Source of the DNA: Canna indica
Taxonomy: Eukaryota; Streptophyta; Magnoliopsida; Zingiberales; Cannaceae
NCBI GenBank assembly: GCA_034359265.1
Contig: CP136891.1
Span: 52,778,501 to 52,842,500, forward strand
Reading direction: 5' to 3'
DNA length: 64,000 nucleotides
Shown: positions 1-11,653 of the stretch, piece after piece
Layout of the letters: each line of letters starts with the position of its first letter
Position numbering within the stretch: position 1 is the first letter of the stretch
Notes under the pieces: generated by a model
What the model was told of the DNA's origin: nothing
Databases searched by the model: none
Seen by the model: only the letters and a program-made list of their open reading frames with translations
Position numbers and translations under genes: made by a program

Positions 1-269
1 CAATACCACTGCCGACACCCACAGAACCAGTAACTCCTGTGCTAGGATTACTGTACCATGAACCCACCTTATTCCGCAAATTTAAGTAGTAGTTTGATGC
101 ATCTCATCATAAAAATATATATTGCATAAGGATAACAAGGCAACGAAACAAATACACTTGCATTTTCATAGTCAGCTAGTTTTGCTTCCTCTTGTGCCTT
201 TACTTCCTCTTCATCCGGCTCTAAGTAAGGGTCTAAGAAAATTTTAACACCTGTAATCTTGATCTCCTC
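1..269 (-). CDS. C-terminal exons of a CYP65/PPIL2-like U-box cyclophilin (partial)
   Basis: Two exons on the minus strand read as the tail of the plant CYP65 (PUB49) / animal PPIL2 family, nuclear peptidyl-prolyl isomerases with a U-box. The upstream exon, about 269 to 156, follows a clear acceptor (ATATTTCAG) and encodes EEIKITGVKIFLDPYLEPDE plus an acidic, lysine-rich stretch. The downstream exon starts at about 67 after AATAAG and encodes VGSWYSNPSTGVTGSVGVGSG, which runs off the window. The EEIKI...VF.NPY..PDEEE...GSWYSNP order is what I know of this family just after its cyclophilin domain. Joining at GCAAGT|GTATTT keeps the frame. The cyclophilin and U-box exons, which must lie upstream at higher coordinates, were not found in 270-3122. 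The gene therefore has a long intron, is disrupted, or is a captured fragment. Family call fairly sure; functional state unknown. Confidence 0.7.
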
Positions 270-3122
270 CTGAAATATAACAAAGTAAAAAACAAGCCAA
301 TGAAACACGATAGTGAAGATCTAAGAAGACAAAAATGAAGATCATGGAACATTATTCATTGCTCTTAATACTGATTTGTCGAAACCAGGATATACTCCGT
401 CAAAAACATGAATCATAGTGCTTTGATTCACAAATAATCCATGTCATTCACATACTTGAAGATGTAAGTTGTTGGTCATGAAGTCACTAATTTCCTTCAG
501 TCTGTGGTAAAAGAGGCTTCTTCCTTAGGAGACTAATCTTTTACATTTCAACAAAAGAATTTCAGAAGCTGAATAGTGAACTTCAGTACAGAGCTTGTTC
601 AAGATGAAGGAAAGAAGAAACCTAGCAAAAGAGAAAGGATCAAAGACATAGGGACGGGATAAAAAGAAGATAACTCAAAGGATAAAAATGTTAATTAGTG
701 AAAGAGATAGATGGGGAAAAAATGAGGATGTGAGAGAATATAAATCAAGGGTAAAAATGTAAATGCAAGCATAACCTTGGAGGACAGTCATCAAAATTAA
801 ACCATATATTGTTTATTCAGCATTTCCACTATATAAGATGACGTTAAGTTCATAGTTGTAAGCTACCTGACTCTTTGATAAAGAAACTATTAGCTTAAGG
901 AGTAGGCTTTGGACCTTAAACCCACGAGTTCATGGGACATTTGAATAAACATCCAGAAAAATCCAAAAAGATGGTTAGTCAATCTGGATTTATCCCTTCT
1001 AGAAGGTTTCTTGGCCATCCTTCAGAAACATAGGCGATATAACCATTTCAATCTGAACATTCAAGTACAAGAACAAGATATGAAGCAAAAAGTAAAAGAA
1101 AGAATAAGATACAGTAAATAGATATGCATGTAACCACATCTAATAGATGATGTAATGGAGTCAATTGAAAAATTTCATGCCAAGGACTACAAAAACCAAT
1201 GACTCTGCCAAACCTTCAGAATCACTAACATATATTTGGACCAAATATTGCACCACCTGCATTTGTTTCTACACCCAATTATTTGCCTAAAGCATTTCCT
1301 ATAAAAAGCCTCCTCTCATGTTTTTTTCCCATTTCCTCTTTGTTTGGCTTGAGAAATTCTAAGTGAACTCCTTGTGCTTTAATTTCCTGGATATACATAA
1401 GTCTAAAAGTGATCAATACAAGGGAAAACTCCCAACTATTTTAAGCCAATTATGTTGGTTGAAACTACAATATATATGGCCCTTTTCCAGATGAGTATGT
1501 AGTATTTAAGCCATAAGTTGGACAACTATATACTATTTGAATAATGTTGCTACAAGTTCAAGTTATAGAGATCAACATTAACAAAAGAAAAAGCCTAACA
1601 CAAATAACCCTCCAAACTTAATTATAAATTAATATTAATTTAAGATAAACAAAAAGGAATTAACTAGATGGAATTCTGATAATATCACAATAAAGACAGA
1701 TGGATAAAAACATGTAACAAAAAAATGCTACTCAGCTACAGGTAAAAGAAGTTATGAGACTGCCATACAAAGTGCTTATATATATATGATGTAATTAGAT
1801 CTGTTTCTACAATATATTTTAAATAGAAAGGGAAATTTTCGAATTATGTTGTGATTAGATCTTAAGCGCAGGTCCCAATTCAACAACCAAATGTCATGTG
1901 AACAAATACACGGGAGGCTACATATATTTGCAAACACTATATATTCAAGATAGAAAGTGGAGGAACAAGTATATATCAGCATTACAGGAGCAAAGTTAAT
2001 GATCTCACACCATGATTCAGTTTCAAAAAGAGCACATTAGAAAGCTACAAGTAGGAAAAAAAATGAATGAAACTAGCTAGGAAATAAATTGAGGCAGAGA
2101 CTTCAAGAATAACATAAGCAGACACTATAGATAGAAGTTGCCACACTTTCCATTTTTCCAAAGGCAGTGAACATATACTTACAAATAAATATCACTTGGA
2201 TCAATTTCTCTAAATAGATTGATGTAAAAGAGGAAACCATCAAGACTAGCATCTCTGCATAGAAGGCCTGAAAAATATTTAACCAGGTAAACATGGTTTT
2301 CATGGACAAATTTTACCATAATAATAATACTCAAGCCAGTAGTTGTTCCTTGGCAAGAGCAGGTGCAATTCCTAATTTCAGTGCAGCATCACTGGGGCTT
2401 ATTCCTATTTTTAACTTTGAATCATTGTTTGCATAGGTGAATTCTCCACTCCAACACTTTCTTAACTTTGAATGACACTTATCTTTTATCTTCTCTTAAT
2501 CATGTCTCTCTGAAAATCCAACCGATCTCAACTTCCACAACTGTAGTATACTATCTAAATTTTTTTCATGTATATTGACTATAGGTTAACTATACCTTGA
2601 AAAGAGATTACAGAAGCTAAATAAACTAATAAATGAGAAAATAACCAAAAGTGAGACTATTGGTACTAAGTTCAGCTTGGTAGATTCGCTAAATTCCAAG
2701 TTGTTTTAAAATTGTACATGAGCAGAAGGCAGCAGGTAATTATTCAGTTATAGAAAGACCAAAAGTTAAAAGATTAAAAAAAAAAAACATCTTTGCCTCC
2801 AGTATGATATCTCCAACAGCAATTAGAACGAGAACGATGAATTCCTGATAAATATCTCTAGGTGTATAGAAGGATCAAAATAGTTAGAGTAAATAATGGA
2901 AATATTCCATATTGACTAAAATATAATTTAGAATGGGAACTGTCGTGCCAATCTGATCTGATACTTAAGAAGGATGTCGAGTTAACAAAAATCTCTTTGT
3001 TGACTTCAAAGAACATGCAAAATCAAACATCGGGACCTGCAAGTTGATTCCTAGCAGAATCTTCCAGTAACAAGAGCAATAAAATCTTTTGATGGTAGAT
3101 GTTGAGTACAGAGGAAGGGTAA
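270..3122. other. AT-rich non-coding stretch
   Basis: No supported coding region, RNA gene or complete transposon was seen. It is low-complexity, A-rich on the plus strand with scattered short open frames. If the CYP65-like exons belong to a working gene, this is intron. I looked on the minus strand for cyclophilin-domain motifs and found none. Confidence 0.4.
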
Positions 3123-4178
3123 TTACCTATCTAGGTCAGCTGGGCAGAAGGAGCAGCTGAGAGCAGTCGCTGCCGGAGTAACACTCGTTGCACTCGCAGA
3201 CTGGTACTCCGCCGGCCAGCTCGCCGTCGAGGAAGGTGCGACCGTGGCCTGAGCAATCGATGGCAGCGAAATCAGCAGGAATAACCCACAAGCCTCAGGA
3301 AACGGCTCGCAGAAGAGGTCGAGGAGGCGCGACCATGGCCTGAGAAATCGATCGGCGACTACGTCGGGGACGTGAACCAACAGCACCCTTTTCTTGAGGA
3401 GGGCAAAGAAGGAGGAACCTGCTAATGGGATAAGCCGGAGAAGAGGGATCGATGCAGGATTAATTTCTTCCTCAGCACCTGCATCAGATCCCAAAGTCCA
3501 AATCCCACGGCGGGGTTATGCTCGAATCACCGCATTGCACTCACTAATTAGGACCCCAATAGCAAGAAGGTCCTCTGCTCTCGCTCTCCCCTTCACGCCA
3601 CTCACCTGCAGCTCACGCCACTCACGCCACTCATCTACCTTGATTATCTCGTTCTCCTTTTCTTTTCTCGTCTGCTCCCGTTCTCCCCTTCACGCCACTC
3701 ACCTGCAACTCGCAGCCTCGTCCTCTTTCGGTCAGCCGCCTAGCCGTCGCCGGCCAGCGCCTCTACCGCCCCGTCCTCTCCTCGACTCTCCGACCCCGCC
3801 CAGTCCCACGACCGACCGAGCGGCGGCCCGGATGGCCCGCCCCGGCAGCGCTGGCTGCTCGGCGCCGCCATGGCTGCGCGACCTGCGCGTGGCAGTCCTC
3901 CGGCTGGCCGACCATGGCAGTCCGTAGCCACTACACGCGGCCGCTACGTGCAATTTCCACACGCGGCCACCCCGCGTGGGCTACGGCGCAACCGTCTCTT
4001 CCCATCGGAGATAACAACAGAAGTAAAGCAACGGAGTGGATGAGATCTCCTACCTCCGATTTCGGCTCGGGCGACGACGTCGATCGATGTTCTCCGGCCT
4101 CCGATTCCTCTATTCCGATGATGCGAGCTCCACCGGCCACACGCGTCGACTCCTCCTTGCGCAGGTACCCTCTCCTCC
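3123..4178. other. GC-rich gene-like patch, split from 10024 onward by a Copia insertion
   Basis: This stretch is much richer in G+C than its surroundings. On the minus strand an open frame (3494 to 3123, 123 residues, no recognised domain) ends exactly at a donor-like GATAG|GTAATTACC, which would suit a 5' exon. On the plus strand an open frame at 3394-3927 (177 residues, Ser/Arg/Pro-rich, no recognised domain) overlaps it. The CT-rich sequence continues beyond the Copia element at 10024-10110, so the insertion cut one original block. It could be a promoter with 5'-UTR exons, or a captured exon. I cannot tell which strand is real. Confidence 0.3.
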
Positions 4179-4183
4179 TCCTC

Positions 4184-5209
4184 TGATGCGGAATGAAGAT
4201 AAAGGGGAGAAAAATTAACAGAGGAATCCGAGAGAATGAAAAATACATAGTTGCCCTTAATTACATAGCTGGGCCTTTATTCACTTACATGCACAAACAA
4301 GTAAACTAACAATCATTTGAAAACAAAAACTTTAAGGGTCTGTTTGATTAGCGAAACCAAGTCTGTTTTCATGGTTTCAGTTTCACTGAAACCAAAACTG
4401 CTTACGAAAACGTGTTTGGTTTAGTGTTTTCGTGAAACTGAATCAAAACCAGAATGAAAACGAAACCAGTTTTCTTAATAAAAATGAAAACAACAGAATG
4501 TTGTTTTCTGTGGTTTCGAGACTGTCGGTTTCGTTATCAAAATGCTGTGACAACTTTGTAATTATAAATATTTTTTTATAAAATTAATTAATTTAAAAAT
4601 AAATCAAACTATATCAAATTTTTAAAAATAAAAATAAAAATCATTATTTTTAACTCAAACTTTTATCTTAAATTTATAAAATAATTAAACCAATTTATAT
4701 CTAATTGACTCAAACCCAAATTTTAAATAACTCAATTTTTTTAAAGTTGGTCTATTTATAATTTAATCAAACCTAATTTTAGATCATTGGACTTGTTTTT
4801 TTTTTTGAAATTTTATAATAACTATTAATTAATTTTTATATCTAATTGAACAAAAAAATCTTAAATTACCAATAACTTAATTAATTAAATCATTTAAATA
4901 TTTTGTAACCGTATTAACAAATATTTAATTTTGTAAACTAACTAAACATTTAATTACTACTAAAAATATTCAAGAAAAATTAATATTATTTTTTATAATC
5001 AAATAAATATTTACTGGTTTCAACTAACTAAAACAGATGTTGTTTTTATTAACCAAACGCGTTTTCAGAAAACTGAAAACTAGAAACCAAAACCAAGTTT
5101 TCGAAATCAAGTTTTCAGTTTCACTGAAACCAAACCAGAAAATAATTTTCGCTAACCAAACGGCACCTAAACTACTTGAATCAGGTGAAAACTTAATCTT
5201 CCTTCAATA
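4184..5209 (-). repeat. 3' LTR of the Copia element, carrying a MITE
   Basis: Same sequence as 9764-10018 apart from scattered substitutions, a deletion of about 70 bp near 4228 and the MITE insertion at 4336-5167. The stop codon of the RNase H frame lies just inside this LTR. Confidence 0.9.
4336..5167. mobile_element. PIF/Harbinger-type non-autonomous element, copy 1 (TSD TAA)
   Basis: 832 bp, no coding capacity. Inverted ends GGGTCTGTTTGATTAGCGAA and, on the other strand, GGTGCCGTTTGGTTAGCGAA. It interrupts the Copia 3' LTR so that the LTR sequence ACTTTAA/ACTACTT becomes ...TTTAA[element]TAAACT..., giving a 3-bp TAA duplication, the Harbinger signature. The interior is AT-rich, with further inverted copies of a GTTTTCAGTTTCACTGAAAC-like motif near both ends. 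Confidence 0.9.
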
Positions 5210-7179
5210 CTCCCCCTGCAAGTTGGAAGTGGAGAATGGGTTCTCCAATCCCAACTTGCCCAGAATCTGGTGATGAAGTTGTGAAGGTAATGCCTTTGTT
5301 AAAATATCAGCAGGCTGCCTCTGCCCTGAAATATAAACTGATTTCATAAAATCCTTTTGAAATTTTTCTCTAACAAAATAGCAGTCTACCTCCAAATGTT
5401 TTGTTCTTTCATAAAATACTGGGTTGGCAGTGATGTGTAGCGCACTTTGATTGTCGCAATAAAGAATTACTGGTAGTGAACAATCTTCTCCCATATCTGT
5501 TAACAGGTTCACTACCCAAATCAGTTCAGTTGTGGAGCTAGACATAGACCTGAGCTCGCTCTCTGCGCTGGATCTGCTGACAGTGTTTTGCTTCTTACAC
5601 TTCCAGTTAATCAAAGAGTTACCAAATTTGATCAAGTATCCTGATACTGATTTTCGGGACATGTTGCAGCTGCCCCAGTCAGCATCGCAATATCCTGTTA
5701 CTGCTGAATTTGATTCTGCTGCATAAAACAAGCCAAGACCTGGTGCTTTCTTCAGATACCTCACAATTCTGAGTGTTGCCTTGTAATGAGACTACTTTGG
5801 ATTTTGCACAAATTGACTGAGCTTATGAACACTATAAGCTACATCTGGTCTTGTAACAGTTATGTAAAGTAATTTGCCAATGAGGCTTTTGTAACTTGAA
5901 GCGTCTTCAATGAGATTGTCATTGTCAGTTACTTCATTGTCAATCGGCTTATTTGTTTGCATAGGTGTTTCTTTTGGTTTGCAATCCTGAAGATTTAATT
6001 GATTCAGCAAATTCAAAATGTACTTCCTTTGGCATATGTGAATGCCTCTTTTGTTTCTCTGTATCTCAAGGCCTAGAAATATGTCAATTGTCCTAGGTCA
6101 TTTATTTTGAATTGTTCATTCAAGTACCTTTTCACATGATCAATTTCAGCTTGATCTGTTCCACTAATGATGATATCATCTACATATATTAATATCACTA
6201 CAATTCTGCCCTGTTGTCTTTTAATGAACAGACATGTATCAAAAATACTTGGATGATATCATTGTGAGATTATGCTGGTTGAAAGCTTGGCAAACCACTG
6301 CCTCCCAGCTTGCTTGATTCCATATATGGACTTGAGCAATTTGCACACTCTCCTATCCCCTGGTATACCATATCCTGGTGGTTTAGACATATAGACTTCT
6401 TCATCTAAGTCTCTATATATGTAGGTATGCATTATTGATGTCTAATTGAAATAAAGGCCAACTATTTTTTGCTGCTATTGCCAACAGTGTGCGCACAATG
6501 GCCATTTTGGACACCGGGGCATAGGTTTCTTGGTAATCCACCCCTCAATTTATGTAAATCCTTTAGCCACAAGTCGGGATTTATATTTTTCTATGCTTCC
6601 ATCTGGTTTGAACTTGGTGCGATACACCCATTTGCACCCAATTGTTTTTTTTCCAAGTGGTAGGTCACATAATATCCATGTTCCATTTGCCTCTAATGCA
6701 TTCAGTTCAGTTTCCATTGATTTAACCCATTTGGAGTCCTTGACAGCAGTGTTATATGATGTGGGATCATGTTGTAGGTCAATGTAGGCTAGTAGGCTTT
6801 GGTGTTTGTGTGATATCTGTGATGTATCTATGTAATTGGTTATTGGATAAGGTGTACTTTTGTCTGAGGAGACTCTTGGTCCTGGCTCTTGTTGAGAACA
6901 GTTACATTGATAATCCCTAAGTCGAATGGGTGTTTTTGGTACTCTTGAACTCCTTCTAACAGGTAAAATGCATTGATTTGGTGAACTCTCAGTTGATGCA
7001 GACTGAATAGGCTGAGAATTTGGCAAAGTTTTAATAGTATAACCAATGTCAGAATCTAACTCACTATCAGGTACAATGAATGAAGTGTTTCCCTCTTGCT
7101 CATTTTTTTTTTTTGAGCATGTTTTCTCATTTTCTTTTCCATTTGTCCTTTCTTTTTCTGCATTCACTTCTTCCCTCAT
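5204..7179 (-). pseudogene. Copia reverse transcriptase and RNase H, broken
   Basis: The N-terminal RT part reads KWVKSMETELNALEANGTW then GCKWVYRTKFKPDGS and LVAKGFT, where a TAA ends the frame near 6550. A frameshift follows, after which LDINNAYLHRDLDEEVYM and SIYGIKQAGRQW can be read between 6430 and 6280. The catalytic YVDD is intact at 6175-6186. The connection TRPDVAYSVHKLSQF lies at 6016-5792 and ends in a stop. RNase H (5764-5204) shows YCDADWG, SSAESELRSM, LYCDNQSALH and ADILTKALP. At least three lesions separate these blocks. The function would be copying element RNA to DNA. Confidence 0.9.
5210..5219 (-). other. Polypurine tract
   Basis: GCAGGGGGAG on the minus strand abuts the 3' LTR start TATTGAAGG, as expected for the plus-strand primer of reverse transcription. 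Confidence 0.75.
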
Positions 7180-8582
7180 GACCTCAATGGAAGTATTACC
7201 AAGTTCTTGTGATTGAAATGAAGAGGAGAAGCATCAATTGTACTGACTTTAGTAAATATGGGGAAAATGGTTTTTTGAGTTGAAGTGGCATTGGGATTTG
7301 GAATGGAGTTGAAAGGAAATATATGCTCAGCGAACGTGATGTCCCTTGATACGAATATGGAGTGAGTTTTAACATCATATACCTCGTATCCTTTTCTTCT
7401 ATAAGGATATCCTAGAAACACACATTCCCTAGCCCTTGGGTCAAACTTGGTTCTACCTTGTTTAATGGTGTTTATGTAACATAAACATCCAAAAACTCTA
7501 AGGTGACTCAGGTTTGGTGGTTTGCCATAGAGTAACTCATATGGACTTTTGTTAGATAGAATAGGGGTCGGAAGTCTATTTATTAGGTAAGTAGTTGTAA
7601 GTACACAGTCACCCAAAAATTTTAAAGGCAAATTGGACTGAAATTTTAAACTCCTTGCTACCTCTAGAAGGTGTTTATGTTTTCTCTCCATTATAGCATT
7701 TTGTTGGGGTGTTTCTACACATGTACTTTGATGTACTATGCCCCACTCATCTAAAAAAGATTTCAAGGTATGATTAAAAAACTCACTTCAATTGTCTGTT
7801 CTCAGGACTTTAATGGTTTTTGAGAATTGAGTTTTGATGAGTTTGAGGAATTTGATGAGAATATCAGTCACTTGGTTTTTAGATGAAAAAAGGTAAGTCC
7901 AACATGATCTTGAGTAATCTTCCACTAAAGTCAAAAAATAATAGTATCCATCATATGTTTGGGCCTTATGAGGACCCCACACATCACAATGTAGCATGTC
8001 AAACATTTCAGCAGTTTTATTCATGCTCAAGGGAAAAGATAATTTGCATTGTTTTGATATTGGACAAACATTACAGAAAAAAGATGGTTTTTTGCACAAT
8101 TCAGGTATACTATTAGATAAAAGTTTCATTCTACTTATTGACATATGTCCTAATCTCAAATGCCAAATGGAATGAGAATCTAAAACTACTGATAATGCCT
8201 GAGTAGTTGCCTGACATGGTTTTGACATTTGTGGAGCTCCATTTATCAAATATAAACCATTCTCTTCTCTACCACTCCCAAGAGTGGGTACTAATAATGT
8301 GTTCAAAAGATGGATGGTTTTGTTGACATAGGCAGTCCCTATACTAGCAATAGATGTGGTGGTTCCATTTGGTAAAGAGATTTGGTCACTCATGGTTGGT
8401 TTGATAGGATTGTCCAGATTAATGTGTTTAGTTGCTATGTGGTCTGTTGCACCACTGTCAAGTATCCATTTGTTATAAAAACAATGTTTAACTGAATTGA
8501 AAGCATTTGTCAAGCAAAGATGGTTACCTGCCATATTGACTCTATGGTTTGTGTCTTGCTTCTGATTGAGCATATTAAGCAA
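7176..8582 (-). pseudogene. Copia protease and integrase region, broken
   Basis: From 8582 the frame holds the aspartic protease motif WILDSGATDHI, the pre-integrase segment (IWHLRLGHMS), and the integrase zinc H-H-C-C region ending in CPISKQCKLSF. The first catalytic Asp is in MLHCDVWGPHK and the second in VLRTDN. A TGA at 7790-7788 replaces the conserved Gly after that Asn; the same frame then resumes (SEFFNHT...) and carries the third acidic residue in TPQQNAIMERKHKHLLEVAR, followed by FGCLCYI and the GYPYRRKGYEVYD C-terminal module. The enzyme would cut and join element DNA in the nucleus; this copy cannot be full length. Confidence 0.9.
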
Positions 8583-9673
8583 GTTACTGAGTTGTTCTCT
8601 GAGTTGTTCATCACTGTGGTGTCATTCAATTTTCGTGAACTCTCAACCGTGCAACAACTTCCTTCTTCATTTTCTTGAGTTGTGGCTTGAACATTGTTGG
8701 CTTGTTTGCCACTATTGTATTGATTGTGGCTTTTTTGTTTTCCTTTAAATAACTTGTGGCCTGGTGGATAACCGTGTATCCTATAACAATTCTCTCGAGA
8801 ATGTCCAGCCCTCATGCAGTGGTCACAAAATTTGTTTGGATTTGGACCCAACTGAGCTTTACCTTTGTTGTACCTTTGGCTGTTTACATTGTCTTGAAGT
8901 ACACTATTCAATGCGACAGTATCAACTCCAGTTCCTCCATTCATATTAACAAGCCTTTGAGACTCTTCCTGCTCAAGTAATGAATAGGCTTGATTTATGT
9001 CTGGTAGTGGCTTCATTAATAGCATTTGACCTCTTATACCTACATAGGTTTCATTAAGTCTCAGTCAATTTCTCTCAACATCTTCTCTCCAATTTTTACA
9101 GTTGCATTGTGTGCAATTGCAGTGAGGATTGATATCGATTGCGTCGAGCTCATCCCAAAGCCCTTTAAGCTTCGTGTAATAATCTGCTATTTTCATGCTG
9201 CCCAGTCTTCTGTTGCTGATTTGCAATTGGAGTTCAAATATGCGAGGTTCATTGCTTCTCCCGAATCGATTCTCCAGGTCGCTCCACATTTTAGCAGCAG
9301 TTGTAGCATACATAACACTCGAGCTCAGCTGTGGAGAAATTGACTGTAATATCCATGAACTCACCATATCATTGCATCGCCTCCAGATGCGATGCTTGGG
9401 TGAGCTTTCTTCTGGCATCTCGATTGTGCCATCAACAAAACCCATCTTATTCTTTGCGGACAAAGAAATAGACATCGATTTTTTCCAGGGCAAATAATTT
9501 TCATGTCCGGTTAATTGAGTAGACACGAGAATCGTACCCGAATTGTCATTGCTTTGGAGCGTGAAGGGATTGTCTTCTATCTCATTGATGCCGATCGATG
9601 ATTCATTCTCTGAAATGGTTTGCGATTCGCCCACTGCAGATCTCGTTGTTGAGTTGCGGCGATTTCTTGCCAT
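8510..9673 (-). pseudogene. Copia gag (nucleocapsid) with one internal stop
   Basis: The frame opens at MARNRRNSTTRSAVG (9673), about 90 bp after the primer-binding site. It shows the Copia gag core: TGHENYLPWKKSM, then SKHRIWRRCNDMV-type and MWSDLENRF motifs. It is stopped by TGA at 9067-9065 and continues in the same frame (LRLNETYVGIRGQ...) from 9064 to a CCHC zinc knuckle, CDHCMRAGHSRENCYRIHGY, near 8800. The frame is then lost by a shift near 8620, before the protease. One nonsense mutation separates the two gag halves. The intact protein would package element RNA in cytoplasmic particles. Confidence 0.88.
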
Positions 9674-9751
9674 TTGATCTCAGCTCTCTTCGCGATCTTC
9701 CGATCTGGTGGACGATCCCCCTTTTTGTGCCTTCGGATCCCTAATTTCTCT

Positions 9752-9763
9752 GCTCTGATACCA
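9752..9763 (-). other. Primer-binding site (initiator Met tRNA type)
   Basis: TGGTATCAGAGC on the minus strand directly follows the 5' LTR end CATCA. This is the standard plant Copia primer-binding site. Confidence 0.9.
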
Positions 9764-10018
9764 TGATGCGGAATGAAGATAAAGTGGAGAAAAATTAACA
9801 GAGGAATCTTATTCAAAAGAGCCGCCCCTTGCTTTACATTGAGTCAGCTATTTAAACTAACAGCTGAAGTTTTAAGAGAATGGAAAAGACATAGTTGCCC
9901 TTAATTACATAGTTGGGCCTTTATTCACCTACATGCACAAACAGGTAAACTAACAATCATTTGAAAACAGAAACTTTAAACTACTTGAATCAGGTGAAAA
10001 CTTAATCTTCCTTCAATA
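9764..10018 (-). repeat. 5' LTR of the Copia element
   Basis: 255 bp. On the minus strand it begins TATTGAAGG (the usual TG start decayed to TA) and ends CATTCCGCATCA. It is undivided and serves as the reference for the 3' LTR, which has lost about 70 bp and gained an 832-bp MITE. Confidence 0.9.
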
Positions 10019-10675
10019 TCCTCCTCCTCCTCTTCTCAACTGCCCATTACCAGCTTCCTCTCTCCCCTCCTTAAACCTTCCCCTCTTCTCTCAATTCTCT
10101 GACCTACCCATGGAGTGCAACTTTTATTGGCAGTCTGCCCTTATAAAATTTATAAACGAGTGGATATGAACTTTACTCGACTAAATATAGATAGAAAGGA
10201 AATGGATATATTCAACGACTGAATATGAATACAAAGTGAATGGATATGACCATATTCATTTCCTTTCTATTCATATTCGATCTCTGAAAGCCTATATTCA
10301 TTCAGTTCATAAAAACTTATATGAGTAGACTATCCATATAAGTTTTTTTTCTATCCATGGCTACCCATTCTCAGCAATAGGGTGTTTGACTTTTATTATT
10401 TATTTATTATTATTATTTTTAACACAGACATAATATTTATTGAATTGATTGCACTCATAGTTAGTTTTTCTCTTTTCCGAACATACACTCTGGTTTTTAA
10501 CTTCTCAATGATTTATCATTGACAAATTTGATAATCTTTGTTTTCCTCATCAATACTCAGATCTGCTTATGATTTTGTTTGCATAAATTTTCAATTGATG
10601 TTAGCCCGTGGTTCTCTGGATGTCAATAATTACCGTGAGAGGGATCATACTGCTAATGGAGTCTTCCAAAACCCT
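10019..10675. other. Flank of the Copia insertion, no gene seen
   Basis: Begins with the TCCTC duplication and about 90 bp of CT-rich sequence continuous with 3.1-4.2 kb. The rest is AT-rich. Near 10145-10330 there are several imperfect ATGGATATATTC / GAATATGAATA repeats. No coding evidence. Confidence 0.4.
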
Positions 10676-10940
10676 AAGGGCCTGTTTGTTACACACGTTT
10701 TCGCATTTTGATTTCGTTTGAAACCAAAACCCAGCCCGAAAACCCGTTTGTTGACTAAAACGGGTTCGAATTTTCGTGAAACTGAGTTTTCGCGAAACCT
10801 ACATTTGTACATGAACCAAAATTCTACTCAAAGTAGAAGAATTTTGGTTTTCGCAAAAATAGCCCGAAACGGGCGATGGCAGACTTGTAAATAATTGCAA
10901 GTCTTTCGCCCATCTCGCGAAAACAAACAAAACCCGATCA
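10676..10940. repeat. Small hairpin-rich MITE-like element
   Basis: Starts GGGCCTGTTTGTTACACACG and ends GCGAAAACAAACAAAACCC, whose reverse complement GGGTTTTGTTTGTTTTCGC is similar. Inside are two imperfect hairpins, AACCAAAATTCT/AGAAGAATTTTGGTT and GGGCGA..AGACTTG/CAAGTCTTTCGCCC. A TAA precedes it but no matching TAA follows, so the family (possibly Harbinger) is tentative. Confidence 0.45.
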
Positions 10941-10989
10941 CTCGGGTTAGGGCATCCCACCCCCGACTGATCGCGTGAGCCCCTCTCTT

Positions 10990-11653
10990 TGGCGACAACA
11001 GGCGACAAGTTGTCGCCGACTTCATTCCTTCTTCTCCTTCGCCGACAGATCTCTTTCTTTCCACTTCGTCGACGAATACTTCTCCTTCTCCTTCTAGTCT
11101 ACCGAACACAAGGTACGTTTTCCTTCTTTGATTCATCATATGTTCACTGTTCGTCCGACCTAGGGTTTCCTTTTCCTTTTCCACGGTCTGTTCGCCGCTC
11201 TTTCTCAAATCTATATCTAGGGTTTTTCTTTTTCTTTCGGTTCCATGTGCTTTTATTTTCTAACTTCTTGATCTAGGTGTGAACATTCTTCTCTGATGTT
11301 GATATGTATTGTCCGATCTAGGGTTTTTATGTTGCTTTTATGTTCTTTTATTATTTAGTTGTATTGTCCAGTCTACTGAACACAATACCTTGAAGGTATG
11401 TTTTCCTTCTTTGATTCATCATTTGTTCACTGTTCGTCTGACATTAGGGTTTCCTTTTTCTTTTCGATGGTTTGTTGCTTCCGATTCCATGTGCTTCCAT
11501 TTTCGTCGCCGCTCTTTCTCAGATCTAGATCTACGATTTCCTTTTTCTCCGATTTCATGTGCTTCCATTTTCAAACTTCTTGATCTAGGGTTCAAAGTTG
11601 TGTGAACATTCTTCTCCGGTGTTGCTCTATTATTACCCAATATAAGGTTTTTT
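10990..11653 (+). other. CT-rich, 5'-UTR-like sequence with a duplicated donor region
   Basis: A pyrimidine-rich stretch runs into CACAAG|GTACGTTTTCC, a plausible splice donor, followed by TTCTTTGATTCATCAT and TAGGGTTTCC. About 285 bp later (11390-11540) the same block recurs as TTGAAG|GTATGTTTTCC with TTCTTTGATTCATCAT. It resembles the 5'-UTR exon and first intron of a plant gene, internally duplicated. No protein is recognisable. Open frames here are Phe/Ser-rich because of the base composition. Confidence 0.35.

Larger units (their letters stand above)
4184..10018 (-). mobile_element. Complete, inactive Copia LTR retrotransposon, TSD TCCTC
   Basis: A minus-strand Copia element bounded by LTRs at 9764-10018 (5') and 4184-5209 (3'), with the 5-bp target duplication TCCTC at 4179-4183 and 10019-10023. 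The order gag, protease, integrase, reverse transcriptase, RNase H identifies Copia. A primer-binding site matching initiator Met tRNA and a polypurine tract are both present. In-frame stops and frameshifts in every domain make it non-autonomous. It entered the GC-rich patch at 3.1-4.2 kb. The 3' LTR was later hit by a Harbinger MITE. Confidence 0.95.

Noticed and set aside
3123..3494. Frame ending ...LDR at a donor, as a candidate for the cyclophilin exon before EEIKI
   Set aside because: The protein is Ala/Ser/Leu-rich with no cyclophilin motif; the LDR/NDR likeness is only three residues.
6469..6787. Plus-strand frames opposite the Copia reverse transcriptase
   Set aside because: Antisense shadows of the decayed pol on the minus strand.
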